From positions 1 through 23,852 of the forward strand of contig CALCFH010000240.1 in NCBI GenBank assembly GCA_937900215.1: DNA of 23,852 bases. Reading direction: 5' to 3'. Shown in pieces: positions 16,082-23,852 of this stretch. Within the stretch, counting starts at the first letter, position 1. Every line of letters starts with the position of its first letter. The position numbers and the translations under genes are program-made. The notes under the pieces were generated by a model, which saw nothing but the letters and a program-made list of their open reading frames with translations, was not told the origin of the DNA and did not search any database. The DNA comes from an uncultured Cryomorphaceae bacterium (GTDB lineage Bacteria > Bacteroidota > Bacteroidia > Flavobacteriales > Schleiferiaceae).

Positions 16082-17090
16082 ATTGCCTTAAGAATCGCAT
16101 ATCGTTCTCGAAGAACCAGCGTAAATCAGATACTCCAAAAAGGTTCATAGCTATTCTTTCAATTCCAATTCCGAAAGCGTAGCCAGAATATTCTTTTGAA
16201 TCAATTCCATTGTTCTCTAATACTTGCGGATCTACCATTCCGCAACCCAAGATTTCCAACCAACCGGTTCCCTTTGTAATACGGTAATCCGATTCTGTTT
16301 CCAATCCCCACCAAACATCCATTTCTGCACTGGGCTCAGTAAAGGGGAAGTAAGAAGGCCTTAGTCGGATTTTCACTTCCGATCCAAATAATTCTTGCGC
16401 AAAATACAGCAGCGTTTGTTTCATATCCGCAAACGAAACGCCCTTGTCTATATAAAGCCCTTCTACTTGATGAAATATGCAGTGAGAACGCGAAGAAATG
16501 GCTTCATTTCTGAATACTCTGCCCGGAGACAAGGTTCGAATAGGAAGGCCTTGGGTTTCCATTGCACGTACTTGAACCGAAGAGGTGTGCGTTCTTAAGG
16601 CTTTGGCCGGATTCATGGAAACAAAGAATGTGTCTTGCATATCTCTTGCTGGATGCTCTTCAGGAAAGTTTAAAGCAGAGAAATTGTGCCAATCGTCTTC
16701 TATCTCTGGACCAACAGAAAGCGAGAAGCCAACACGTCTAAAAATATCTGTAATTCTTCCAATAACTTGACTGACGGGATGCCTAGTGGCTGGAATTGAT
16801 TCAGAGGCCGGACGAGTTAAATCGATTTTTTCCGACGATTCTGAGGCAATATTCTGTGCTGCTTCCTCTTTGAGTTCCTTGATTTTAGCTTCTGCCTTGT
16901 TCTTTAACTCGTTGAGGACTTTGCCTAAAAGTCGCTTCTCCTCTGGTGAAACACTTCTAAACTCTTCAAACAATAAGGTGATTGCCCCTCTTTTGCCCAA
17001 CAAGCTAATGCGCTTATTTTCAATCTCATCCAATACTTTGGACGAAAAGTCGTTTAGCTCTTTACTAAGTAGTTCTATACGTTCTTTCAT
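16074..17090 (-). CDS. pheS: Phenylalanine--tRNA ligase alpha subunit
   Basis: 338-residue catalytic subunit of the (alpha-beta)2 phenylalanyl-tRNA synthetase. The N-terminal coiled-coil arm (about 1-90) precedes the class II core. Motif 2 is FRNEAISSRSHCIFHQVEG, with FPFTEPSAEMDV and the C-terminal motif 3 region GYAFGIGIERIAMNLFGV, ending DLRWFFENDMRFLRQF. The ATG at 17090 gives the usual MKERIELLSKEL start; in-frame ATGs at 17102 and 17111 would add 4-7 residues (MRRMIFC) and cannot be fully excluded. The beta-subunit gene pheT is not adjacent, as is common in Bacteroidota. Confidence 0.95.
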   Translation of the reverse strand: MKERIELLSKELNDFSSKVLDEIENKRISLLGKRGAITLLFEEFRSVSPEEKRLLGKVLNELKNKAEAKIKELKEEAAQNIASESSEKIDLTRPASESIPATRHPVSQVIGRITDIFRRVGFSLSVGPEIEDDWHNFSALNFPEEHPARDMQDTFFVSMNPAKALRTHTSSVQVRAMETQGLPIRTLSPGRVFRNEAISSRSHCIFHQVEGLYIDKGVSFADMKQTLLYFAQELFGSEVKIRLRPSYFPFTEPSAEMDVWWGLETESDYRITKGTGWLEILGCGMVDPQVLENNGIDSKEYSGYAFGIGIERIAMNLFGVSDLRWFFENDMRFLRQFK

Positions 17091-17139
17091 GCAGAATATC
17101 ATTCTTCTCATCTTTGAAGTACATTGGACCTCAAAGTCT

Positions 17140-17147
17140 TATTTTTG
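17140..17147 (+). promoter_or_regulatory. Probable -7 element of lipoprotein pair
   Basis: TATTTTTG matches TAnnTTTG exactly and lies 31 bases before the ATG of the first lipoprotein. A TTG at 17114-17116 stands 23 bases upstream, at the wide end of accepted spacing. Confidence 0.45.
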
Positions 17148-17178
17148 CTAAGCAAATTTGGCACAAAACCATTACTCT

Positions 17179-17550
17179 ATGCGATCCTTTTCGAAAGTAT
17201 TTCTGTTTTTTTCACTTCTTCTTCTTTTTACAGCTTGTGAGCAAGAAGTTTTAGGGCCATACAACCTTCGTGTTCGGGTAGTCAATTCGAATGGAATTCC
17301 CGTTCAGAATGTAGATGTTCGTTTGTACGCGCCCATTGGTTCAGATGGTACCGTGAATTATTATAACCGAACAGACATAGCTGGCTATGCGAGTTTTGAG
17401 TATAAATACACCTCCTTTTTAAGGATAGATGCCACTAAAAGTAGCTGGAAGGGTTGTGCTTTTGCCGAACTATCTGACCAAAATGATTTGGAAGTAGTGG
17501 TTGTTATTAAACCTTTCTCTGATACGGATAACGGATGCCCCCCTGCATAA
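17179..17550 (+). CDS. Small lipoprotein, prealbumin-like fold, paralogue A
   Basis: 123-residue predicted outer-membrane or periplasmic lipoprotein of unknown function. The signal peptide (MRSFSKVFLFFSLLLLFTA) is followed by lipobox Cys20 and an acidic stretch. The mature part reads like a carboxypeptidase-regulatory/transthyretin-like beta sandwich: LRVRVVNSNGIPVQNVDVRL, then NRTDIAGYASFEY, a Trp-x-Gly-Cys site (Cys93) and C-terminal Cys120. Only two cysteines remain after the lipid-bound one, 27 residues apart, so a disulfide is possible. The start chosen is ATG 17179; the frame is open back to a TTG at 17158, but the ATG gives a clean signal peptide. Its stop overlaps the next start as TAATG, and the following protein is its paralogue. 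Confidence 0.8.
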   Translation: MRSFSKVFLFFSLLLLFTACEQEVLGPYNLRVRVVNSNGIPVQNVDVRLYAPIGSDGTVNYYNRTDIAGYASFEYKYTSFLRIDATKSSWKGCAFAELSDQNDLEVVVVIKPFSDTDNGCPPA

Positions 17551-17918
17551 TGAATAAACTTTTCTCCCTTTTAGCCCTTTGCTTGTTTAGCTTTTGTTTT
17601 TCTTCTTGTAAAAAAGAGATTGTAACAGAGTATCCATTTGAAATTCAAGTGCTTTTTGAAGATGGTACTCCCGCCCAAAATGTATTTGTAGAGGCAAAAG
17701 CAGACGTTCCAAATTCAATTCCTGATTTTGAAGGGGTAACCGATGTTGAAGGCAAAGTACACTTTGAGTACAACAATAAGGCTGTATTAAAGGTGGAAGC
17801 AAAAAGAGGCAATCCACTGAGTTGGATTGGATGTGGCTTTGTTCGATTGGAAGCTGGTGTTGAAGTCAAAAAGGTAATCATCATTCAACCCTACGACGCC
17901 AGTGTTGGCGGTTGTTGA
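17550..17918 (+). CDS. Small lipoprotein, prealbumin-like fold, paralogue B
   Basis: 122-residue lipoprotein, paralogous to the one just upstream. The signal peptide ends in FCFSSC, with Cys20 as the lipid-bound residue, followed by KKE. Shared pattern with paralogue A: G-(I/T)-P-x-QNV-x-V, then TD-x-x-G-x-x-x-FEY, then W-x-GC (Cys95), then I-(K/Q)-P-(F/Y), and a terminal Cys (Cys122). Cys95 and Cys122 are 27 residues apart, exactly as in the neighbour. The ATG at 17550 shares a base with the upstream TAA. The frame also opens at 17535, but that would add five residues before a good signal peptide. The fold assignment (carboxypeptidase regulatory-like) is inferred from the repeating strand pattern, and the role is unknown. 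Confidence 0.8.
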   Translation: MNKLFSLLALCLFSFCFSSCKKEIVTEYPFEIQVLFEDGTPAQNVFVEAKADVPNSIPDFEGVTDVEGKVHFEYNNKAVLKVEAKRGNPLSWIGCGFVRLEAGVEVKKVIIIQPYDASVGGC

Positions 17919-17927
17919 ACTTTCCAA

Positions 17928-18272
17928 TTAATCGAAGAATCCTCCTTCCTCAAAGTATTGTAAGATTGCTTGTTTTATTAGTATCGACTGTTCTCCAGAC
18001 TTTAAGTCGGGCAACTTTTCTACTAATGAATAATGAGGCCATCCTTCTTCATCTACGCCTTCATACTTGTAAAAACCGTATGGTTCTAACACCCTACACA
18101 GTGCAATGTGAAGTAAGTCTATCTTTTGGTCTTTCTTAAACTTCGTGTCTAGGCTTCCCTTTTCTTGTACACCTATTAAAAACAATACACCGCTCACATC
18201 AAGGTCTTCACCTTGTGAAAATCTTTCTGTTAAAGTATGTATCAATTGTTCCCATCTTTCTTTGTAATCCAT
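17928..18272 (-). CDS. Conserved hypothetical protein (Bacteroidota)
   Basis: 114-residue soluble, acidic protein without signal peptide or membrane segment. The sequence (MDYKERWEQLIHTLTERFSQ..., then GVLFLIGVQEKG, IALCRVLEPYGFYKYEGVDEEGWPHY and KAGEQ-like LKSGEQSILIKQAILQYFE) resembles a conserved uncharacterised protein that I recall from many Flavobacteriales. No catalytic motif is recognised. It is divergent from cvpA with only 28 bases between start codons and is convergent with the lipoprotein pair (9-base gap). Confidence 0.75.
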   Translation of the reverse strand: MDYKERWEQLIHTLTERFSQGEDLDVSGVLFLIGVQEKGSLDTKFKKDQKIDLLHIALCRVLEPYGFYKYEGVDEEGWPHYSLVEKLPDLKSGEQSILIKQAILQYFEEGGFFD

Positions 18273-18300
18273 AGTTTTAAATTGCTTTTTGCTTCCACTA

Positions 18301-18798
18301 ATGATAGACTATATTCTTCTTGCACCCCTTCTATTTGGTCTTTATAAAGGTTGGACAGCTGGTCTAATTCGCGAGCTTATTGGGTTCATTTCCATTGTTA
18401 TTGCACTTTTCATCTCTCATAAATATAGAGAAGTACTAGCGCAATGGCTTGTTGAAAGAACAGGTGAGGAGGGTTCAGGAATGGCTGTTCTCAGCTATGC
18501 CCTTTTGTTCATTACAACCCTTATTTTCTTAAATCTCACTGGCCGACTGTTAACAAAAGTTACGCATGGCGCTCAATTAGAAACAGTAAATCGGCTAGGC
18601 GGAGCGCTTTTTTCCGCTGGTAAATGGTTCATTGTTCTTTGCCTATTAGCACGTTTATTCTTTTATGTTAACGACGAATTTCATTGGGTGGCTTCGGTTG
18701 AAATAGAAGATTCATTTATGCTTCCATTGTTAAATAAAGTGGGCGCCTTTTTAGTCCAAAGCGCCCAAGAATCCATGCCCAATACAATTTCAGTCTAG
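18301..18798 (+). CDS. cvpA: CvpA family membrane protein
   Basis: 165-residue inner-membrane protein of the CvpA (colicin V production accessory) family. About four hydrophobic segments are visible: near 3-15, 24-41, 63-83 and 104-122. The typical N-terminal motif (M)-D-x-(I/L)...G-x-x-x-G-(W/F)-x-x-GL-x-R-E is present as GLYKGWTAGLIRELIG. The general role of the family is still unclear beyond envelope homeostasis. The ATG at 18301 is preferred over a TTG at 18289. The last 9 bases overlap the end of pgk on the opposite strand. Confidence 0.85.
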   Translation: MIDYILLAPLLFGLYKGWTAGLIRELIGFISIVIALFISHKYREVLAQWLVERTGEEGSGMAVLSYALLFITTLIFLNLTGRLLTKVTHGAQLETVNRLGGALFSAGKWFIVLCLLARLFFYVNDEFHWVASVEIEDSFMLPLLNKVGAFLVQSAQESMPNTISV

Positions 18799-19980
18799 AA
18801 TTGCCGCTATTCCTGGAAGCACAGTTCCTTCCAGATATTCGAGCATAGCCCCTCCTCCTGTAGAAACATAACTTACCTTCTCGTCTAAGTTAAATTGCTT
18901 GGCGGCGGCTACCGAATCTCCTCCACCTACCAAGCTAAACGATCCGCTCTCTGTTGCGTCAACTATAGCTGCACCCAACTCCTTAGTGCCTTGCGAAAAG
19001 CGTGGCATTTCAAAAACGCCTACGGGGCCATTCCAAAGAATCACTTTGCTTTTTAAGATAACTTCCCTAAATAATATCGAGGTTTTAGGACCCACATCTA
19101 ATCCCATCCAACCGTCTTTAATGGCCATGATATCTGTTACTTCTGTATTGGCGTCGTTTGAAAACGCATCTGCATTTAAGCTATCCACTGGTAGGTGTAT
19201 TTCTACTGATTGAGCCTTTGCCTTCACCAAAATTTCACTGGCTTTATCTAATAAATCATCTTCCACCAAAGAAGATCCTATTTTTCCGCCTCTGGCCTTG
19301 GCGAAAGTATAGGCCATTCCACCCCCAATTATAAGGTGATCAACCTTTGGAAGAAGGTTTTCTATAATGGTGAGCTTACTGCTCACCTTGGCCCCACCAA
19401 TTATAGCTGTGACAGGCTTTTCTACGCTATTCAACACCTTCCCAACATTCTCGATTTCCTTCGCCATTACGTAGCCAAAGGCCTTTTGACCGGGAAAAAA
19501 CTCTGCTATAATCGCTGTTGAAGCGTGAGCCCTGTGGGCGGTTCCAAAAGCGTCATTTACATACACATCGCCATGTTTTGCCAGTTTAGCCGCAAAGTCT
19601 CTATCTCCATTTTCTTCCTGCGTATAAAAACGAAGGTTCTCAAGTAATAAGACTTGGCCAGGCTTTAAGTTGGATGAGCTTCTAAATGCTTCTTCTCCAA
19701 TGCAATCTGATGCAAATTGAACTTCTCGCCCTAAACAAGTAGAAAGATGCTTTACAATGTGCTGCAAGGAAAATGTATTCTCAGGACCGGCTTTCGGCCT
19801 GCCTAAATGAGACATGAGCACCGCAGAGCCCCCATCTCTCAAAATCTTTTCAATGGTTGGAAGAGTTGCGACAATACGCGTGTCATCTGTAATTTCTAAG
19901 GCATCATTGAGCGGAACATTGAAATCTACACGGACAAGGACTCTCTTGTCTTTTAAGGATATTTGGTCTATCGTAATCAT
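18790..19980 (-). CDS. pgk: Phosphoglycerate kinase
   Basis: 396-residue glycolytic kinase that transfers phosphate between 1,3-bisphosphoglycerate and ADP. Key parts are RVDFNVPL near the N-terminus, SHLGRPK, the substrate loop NDAFGTAHRAHAST, GGAKVSSKL, GGGMAYTFAKA and the nucleotide-site LWNGPVGVFE and GGGDS near the C-terminus. All regions are intact. The start is ambiguous: ATG at 19980 (MITIDQ) or, two codons earlier in an ATGCAT palindrome, ATG at 19986. The former fits family lengths. It is divergent from the delta-prime gene and its tail overlaps cvpA by 9 bases. Confidence 0.96.
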   Translation of the reverse strand: MITIDQISLKDKRVLVRVDFNVPLNDALEITDDTRIVATLPTIEKILRDGGSAVLMSHLGRPKAGPENTFSLQHIVKHLSTCLGREVQFASDCIGEEAFRSSSNLKPGQVLLLENLRFYTQEENGDRDFAAKLAKHGDVYVNDAFGTAHRAHASTAIIAEFFPGQKAFGYVMAKEIENVGKVLNSVEKPVTAIIGGAKVSSKLTIIENLLPKVDHLIIGGGMAYTFAKARGGKIGSSLVEDDLLDKASEILVKAKAQSVEIHLPVDSLNADAFSNDANTEVTDIMAIKDGWMGLDVGPKTSILFREVILKSKVILWNGPVGVFEMPRFSQGTKELGAAIVDATESGSFSLVGGGDSVAAAKQFNLDEKVSYVSTGGGAMLEYLEGTVLPGIAAILD

Positions 19981-20040
19981 ATGCATTATTTGTCTTCAAA
20001 TTTATGGGATTTGAATGCGGGAATAGTTCAAATTTGTAGC

Positions 20041-21171
20041 ATGTTCTATAAAGATGTAATTGGCCAAGATTTCATTAAAAAACAAATGCACAAATCCGCC
20101 AACGAAGGCCGAATTGCGCATGCTGTCTTGATACGGGAGCATTTAGTTGGTGGTGGCTTTGCTTTGGCCTGGGCCTATGCACGTTATCTGCAATGTACAG
20201 ACCGCAATGAAAGCGATTCTTGTGGAAAATGCTCAAGCTGTCTCCAAATATCGAAACTCGCACATCCAGATGTGCATTTTTCATTTCCAGTAATCAACGA
20301 TGATAATAAAAATCCAACTTCAGATTCATTCTTATCCGAATGGCGCCATTTGTGCTTAGATCGTCCCTATTTTGATTTAACTGATTGGTTAACAGAACTG
20401 GGTGACAGCAAAAAACAGCCTATTATCTCTACAAAAGAGGCTGAAAATATCCTCCACAAAACTCAATTAAAAACGTTTAATAGTCCGTGGAAAATTGTCA
20501 TCATTTGGATGGCCGAACGCTTGAATTCTGCTGCAGCAAATAAACTCCTAAAAATAATTGAAGAACCAGAGCCTGGAACTGTTTTCATTCTTATTGTACG
20601 ATCTACTGAAAAAATGCTTTCTACCATTTTAAGTCGTTGTCAGGAAATTCATTTACCCACCCTACAAGAAGAAGAAATAGCTGCTTATCTCCAAGCTAGA
20701 TATTCCGTTCAAACAGAAATGGCACAGCTTGCAAGTCGCTTTTGTGAGGGCGATGTGGCCCGAGCGTATCGCTTGGCACATACCGATGTTTCACTTGAAG
20801 AGTTCGCCACTGAATTCGTGAAATGGAGCAGAATGTGTTACAATGCTCGCCTTTTAGAAATTGTACCTTGGATCAATGATATGTCTCGTTTGAGTCGTGA
20901 AGGGCTACAAGGATTTATTCGCTTTTCTAGCTTTCTTTTCAAAGAAAGTTTAAATGAGCGCGTACTCTCAAACGGATTCAGTCATCCCTCATTTCAAAAA
21001 GTAGAGTTCAGAATGGAGGGCTTTTCCAGACTCTTCAATCCAAAGCGTTTAAATAGAATGTTGGCTGCCTTGGATTTGGCCTATTATGAAATTGGAAGAA
21101 ATCTCAATCCCAAGCCGGTTTTGTTCGCGCTGAGCACAGAATTGATGCGAACCTACAAAATGAAGGACTAG
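20041..21171 (+). CDS. holB: DNA polymerase III subunit delta-prime
   Basis: 376-residue clamp-loader subunit that helps open the sliding clamp at the replication fork. It begins FYKDVIGQDFIKKQM, with IAHAVLI in place of the usual HALLF. The nucleotide loop is degenerate (LVGGGFALA, no Gly-Lys-Thr/Ser), which is usual for delta-prime. A four-cysteine zinc module (Cys at the end of YLQC, then CGKCSSC) is followed by AHPDVHFSFPVI, characteristic of Bacteroidota HolB. The later motifs ERLNSAAANKLLKIIEEPEPGT and STILSRCQEI (sensor 1/SRC) are present. The ATG at 20041 lies 4 bases after a CAAATTTG box. The frame is open to 19963, inside pgk on the other strand, which I reject as start. Confidence 0.88.
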   Translation: MFYKDVIGQDFIKKQMHKSANEGRIAHAVLIREHLVGGGFALAWAYARYLQCTDRNESDSCGKCSSCLQISKLAHPDVHFSFPVINDDNKNPTSDSFLSEWRHLCLDRPYFDLTDWLTELGDSKKQPIISTKEAENILHKTQLKTFNSPWKIVIIWMAERLNSAAANKLLKIIEEPEPGTVFILIVRSTEKMLSTILSRCQEIHLPTLQEEEIAAYLQARYSVQTEMAQLASRFCEGDVARAYRLAHTDVSLEEFATEFVKWSRMCYNARLLEIVPWINDMSRLSREGLQGFIRFSSFLFKESLNERVLSNGFSHPSFQKVEFRMEGFSRLFNPKRLNRMLAALDLAYYEIGRNLNPKPVLFALSTELMRTYKMKD

Positions 21172-21270
21172 GCGCACAAAAAACAAGCTCGCCAAACAAC
21201 CCTCTTTTCCATTTTCTCCACCGAGAAGACCCTTGGGTGCTGCGAGGGCCGAAAGTCGCTCAAAAAGCAT

Positions 21271-22152
21271 CTAAACGACCTTTTTCAGGATGTATATAAG
21301 ACTGGACGCTTCTTTATTGCTTTTTGCCTTCACATTTGAAATTAAGCCCCTTAATGCGCCCTTCAAAAACCACAATTTTTTCTTTTTATTTTGAGCCGAC
21401 AGCATACTTACATAAAAAGCATCGAAAGGCATGGGAAGTGTTTCCTCGAAATTCATGTTCCAATTTTTCGCCAATTGCATCATCACTTCTCGATTAAAAT
21501 GCCATAGATGGATGGGAACATCCCATGCCGCCCAATTTTTCCCGAAATAGTGCGCATCATAGGATTTATGATTTGGAACGGCAATGAGCAAAACACCACC
21601 TGGCTTGAGGCTTGCCTTCAATTTTTCCACCACTCTTTCAAAGTCAGGAAGATGTTCTAGAACGTGCCAAAGACTAATAACATCATATTTATTCGGCTGA
21701 ATCTCAAACTCATCTGGACTCCAAATAGCCGAATCCGTTCGCTTCCGAGCAATTTCAGCGGCTTCTTTTGACAGCTCTACTCCTTCCACCTTCCAACCAT
21801 TCTGTTGCATAAAACCCAAAAAGGAACCCGAACCACATCCGTAATCCAATAATGCACCTGTTTTAGAATGACGGAGAATCTTTTTTAGTTTATCCTTTAG
21901 GTTTGCCTTTTGGACTTGAAAGTAAATACGGTCGAAAACACCTGTAGGCTTTTCATTATGAGATACATACGTGCTCTTTGGGTAGTATTTTCCTAGCTCA
22001 TTGTCTAACGGTCTTGGACTCGTAAGCACAAAACTGCATTCATTGCAGCGCAGCAAACTGAAGCTTTCATTACTTCCTCTAAAGTCTAGTACATCGAACA
22101 CTTTATCAAGTTGCACTTTCCCGCAAACCGGGCACTGATTTTCACTTTTCAT
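21271..22152 (-). CDS. Class I SAM-dependent methyltransferase with N-terminal zinc ribbon
   Basis: 293-residue predicted methyltransferase. The N-terminus carries a Cys4 zinc-ribbon-like site (Cys7, Cys10, Cys36, Cys39), followed by PRPLDNELGKYYPKSTYVSH, typical of the zinc-ribbon/UbiG-like family. Motif I is LLDYGCGSGSF (101-111), the post-I acidic residue lies in GVELSKEA, and the later motifs are DVISLWHVLEHL and LKPGGVLLIAVPN. The C-terminal tail is basic and probably membrane-associated. The substrate is not known; relatives act on sugars, lipids or polyketides, often in surface polysaccharide work. It lies 12 bases downstream of mnmG on the same strand and is probably co-transcribed. 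The 99 bases between its end and holB show no convincing terminator. Confidence 0.85.
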   Translation of the reverse strand: MKSENQCPVCGKVQLDKVFDVLDFRGSNESFSLLRCNECSFVLTSPRPLDNELGKYYPKSTYVSHNEKPTGVFDRIYFQVQKANLKDKLKKILRHSKTGALLDYGCGSGSFLGFMQQNGWKVEGVELSKEAAEIARKRTDSAIWSPDEFEIQPNKYDVISLWHVLEHLPDFERVVEKLKASLKPGGVLLIAVPNHKSYDAHYFGKNWAAWDVPIHLWHFNREVMMQLAKNWNMNFEETLPMPFDAFYVSMLSAQNKKKKLWFLKGALRGLISNVKAKSNKEASSLIYILKKVV

Positions 22153-22164
22153 TCTTCGCTATTC

Positions 22165-23852
22165 TTATCTACCCATAAAAACCAACAGCACCTGTACATC
22201 AGAAGGAGAAACCCCACTGATTCTAGATGCCTGACCTATTGTTTCTGGCCTTTGACTATCTAACTTATGTCTCGCTTCCAAGCTCAAAGAGTTCAAAGGA
22301 AAATAGTCAAAACCTTTCGGAATCTGTATTCCTTCTAAACGATGAAGCTTTTTGGCATTTTCTCTTTCTCTTTCAATATAACCTTCGTACTTCACTCCAA
22401 TTTCAAATTGCTCTAGACACTCCAGATCGGAAGTAATTTCTTCTGTTATCTTACGCAGAGACTCTACTTCTAACAGCTGTTTTATTGATAACTGTGGACG
22501 AAAAAGGTATTTTATGGCTTTTGCCCTTTGATTAACCTCTGCCGTTTCCGCCAATTCAAGCACTGGGTTCAATTCTTCTGGACTTACACTACTAGTCTCC
22601 CATGCCTTTCTCAGAGACGCCACTTTTTCTTCCTTAACTCTCAAGTTAAGCAAGCGCTCTTCCGACGCCAATCCGATAGAATGCCCCAAAGGAGTTAGTC
22701 TTTGGTCTGCGTTGTCTTGTCTCAACAAAATGCGGTATTCTGCCCTTGATGTAAACATTCGATAAGGCTCTTCTGTACCCTTAGAAATTAAATCATCGAT
22801 TAGCACTCCTATATAGGCCTCATCTCGATTCAGAACGATAGGCGACTCTCCCTTCACTTTGCGTGCAGCATTGATTCCCGCCATTAAGCCTTGTCCTGCC
22901 GCCTCTTCATAGCCTGTTGTGCCATTGATTTGTCCGGCAAAAAACAGACCTTCTACCTTTTTTGTTTCTAAAGAGTGGCTCAACTGAGTGGGTGGAAAAT
23001 AATCGTATTCTATTGCATAACCTGGTCTAAAGAACTTTGCCTTCTCAAATCCACTTATCTTCCTCAAGGCCTCTTGTTGTACCTCTTCTGGCAAACTGGT
23101 TGAGAATCCATTCAAATAGATTTCAATTGTATTCCACCCTTCAGGTTCAATGAAGAGCTGATGACCTGATTTATCTGCAAAACGATCAATTTTATCTTCT
23201 ATACTTGGACAATATCGAGGTCCTAGGCCTCTAATTCTTCCATTAAACATCGGAGATCTATCGAAGCCTGTTCTGAGTAAATCGTGAACCTGCTCATTGG
23301 TGTGGGCTATCCAACAACTGCGCTGATATTGCGGAAGAGGGGTTTTGGTAAAGCTAAATCTTTGAATAGTCTCATCGCCTTTCTGCTCTTCAAACTTCGA
23401 ATAATCTAAACTTCTTCCATCAATTCGTGGTGGCGTACCCGTTTTCATTCTTCCCGAATCAAAACCCAGTTTATTCAAGCATTCCGTAATTCCATGAGAA
23501 GCCTTTTCACCCGCTCGGCCGCCTCCCATTTGTCTTTCCCCAATATGAATAATGCCATTCAAAAATGTACCGCTTGTCAGAATAACGGTTTTGCTCTTAA
23601 AAACTTGACCACTACCCCCAACAACCCCCCTTAACTTTCCGTGTTCGAGATAGAGATCTACAACCATATCTTGATAAAAGTCGAGCAATGGAATCTGTTC
23701 TAGGCTTAACCTCCACTCCTCTGAAAATCTCCATCGGTCATTCTGTGTTCTTGGCGACCACATGGCCGGACCTTTTGATAGGTTAAGCATTCTAAACTGT
23801 ATCATGGTCTTGTCTGATACAATACCAGAATAACCACCCAAAGCATCTATCT
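22165..23852 (-). CDS. mnmG: tRNA uridine-5-carboxymethylaminomethyl modification enzyme MnmG (5' end cut)
   Basis: FAD-dependent enzyme that, with MnmE, installs the carboxymethylaminomethyl group at U34 of certain tRNAs. The window holds about 562 of the expected 620 or so residues; the reading frame runs straight through the right edge (IDALGGYSGI at the edge), so the FAD-binding N-terminus GAGHAGCEAA lies outside. Visible signatures include GPAMWSPRTQNDR, ILTSGTFLNGIIHIG, GGGRAGE, RMKTGTPPRIDGRSLD, FFAGQINGTTGYEEAAGQGLMAGINAA cut into its parts, and TSRAEYRILLRQDNADQRLT. The C-terminal MnmE-binding helical domain is complete, ending LLVFMGR. A TTG at 23841 is not a start. Confidence 0.95.
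   Translation of the reverse strand, partial: IDALGGYSGIVSDKTMIQFRMLNLSKGPAMWSPRTQNDRWRFSEEWRLSLEQIPLLDFYQDMVVDLYLEHGKLRGVVGGSGQVFKSKTVILTSGTFLNGIIHIGERQMGGGRAGEKASHGITECLNKLGFDSGRMKTGTPPRIDGRSLDYSKFEEQKGDETIQRFSFTKTPLPQYQRSCWIAHTNEQVHDLLRTGFDRSPMFNGRIRGLGPRYCPSIEDKIDRFADKSGHQLFIEPEGWNTIEIYLNGFSTSLPEEVQQEALRKISGFEKAKFFRPGYAIEYDYFPPTQLSHSLETKKVEGLFFAGQINGTTGYEEAAGQGLMAGINAARKVKGESPIVLNRDEAYIGVLIDDLISKGTEEPYRMFTSRAEYRILLRQDNADQRLTPLGHSIGLASEERLLNLRVKEEKVASLRKAWETSSVSPEELNPVLELAETAEVNQRAKAIKYLFRPQLSIKQLLEVESLRKITEEITSDLECLEQFEIGVKYEGYIERERENAKKLHRLEGIQIPKGFDYFPLNSLSLEARHKLDSQRPETIGQASRISGVSPSDVQVLLVFMGR

Noticed and set aside
19963..20040. Longer delta-prime start overlapping the pgk start region
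   Set aside because: The 26 extra residues are not part of HolB, and the ATG at 20041 begins the conserved FYKDVIGQ segment.
20140..20175. Loss of Walker A lysine in delta-prime as a defect
   Set aside because: Delta-prime clap-loader subunits commonly lack a working P-loop, so this is normal for the family.
21172..21270. Terminator or small RNA between holB and the methyltransferase gene
   Set aside because: Only a 4-base ACCC/GGGT hairpin near 21230 is visible and no U-run follows, so the support is too weak.
23841..23852. MnmG starting at the TTG near the right edge
   Set aside because: The frame stays open through the edge and the conserved DALGGYSG stretch spans this codon, so the gene is simply cut.

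Overview
The window is a compact stretch of a Bacteroidota chromosome, most likely from a Flavobacteriales-type marine or aquatic bacterium. This rests on gene content and order (acpP-fabF-rnc-IPExxxVDY-like protein-pyk in one run, a bacterial GH3 protein coupled to an M23 peptidase, LpxH- and LolD-type genes), on short lipoproteins with Bacteroidota-style lipoboxes, on promoter-like TAnnTTTG boxes (the Bacteroidota -7 element), and on the general lack of Shine-Dalgarno sequences. The organism assignment is inference. Gene density is very high: no stretch over 300 bases lacks a gene, and I see no rRNA, tRNA, CRISPR array, insertion sequence, prophage or integrase.

Left part (1-8133): polA (+) faces a small phnA/yjdM-type zinc-ribbon gene (-). 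A 155-base divergent gap with two inverted repeats and a good -7 box follows. Then comes a (+) run: lpxH (GTG start), a LolD/MacB-type ABC ATPase, paaZ (bifunctional ring-cleavage enzyme of phenylacetyl-CoA catabolism), an antibiotic-biosynthesis-monooxygenase-fold protein and a crotonase-family enzyme. Junctions are 0-10 bases or overlapping.

Middle (8169-16081): an M23 membrane-anchored peptidase is coupled by TAATG to a GH3 adenylating enzyme. Their tail faces rnhA and purN (-, ATGA overlap). Divergent from purN is the acpP-fabF-rnc-IPExxxVDY-like-pyk-pterin dehydratase-like run, essentially without gaps. This links fatty acid synthesis, RNA processing and lower glycolysis, as in other Bacteroidota.

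Right part (16074-23852): pheS (-) overlaps the tail of the preceding gene. Two tandem paralogous lipoproteins (+) follow, then a conserved protein of unknown function (-), cvpA (+) and pgk (-), with cvpA and pgk overlapping tail to tail. The DNA polymerase III delta-prime gene (+) is next, then a zinc-ribbon methyltransferase and mnmG (-). mnmG is cut by the window edge and lacks its N-terminus.

Most of the window is housekeeping. The parts that deserve a second look are: the paralogous lipoprotein pair with an identically spaced cysteine pair; the M23-GH3 couple; the paaZ three-gene cluster without other paa genes; two family members that have lost signature residues (the pterin dehydratase-like and IPExxxVDY-like proteins); and the lpxH control region with an apparently leaderless GTG start.
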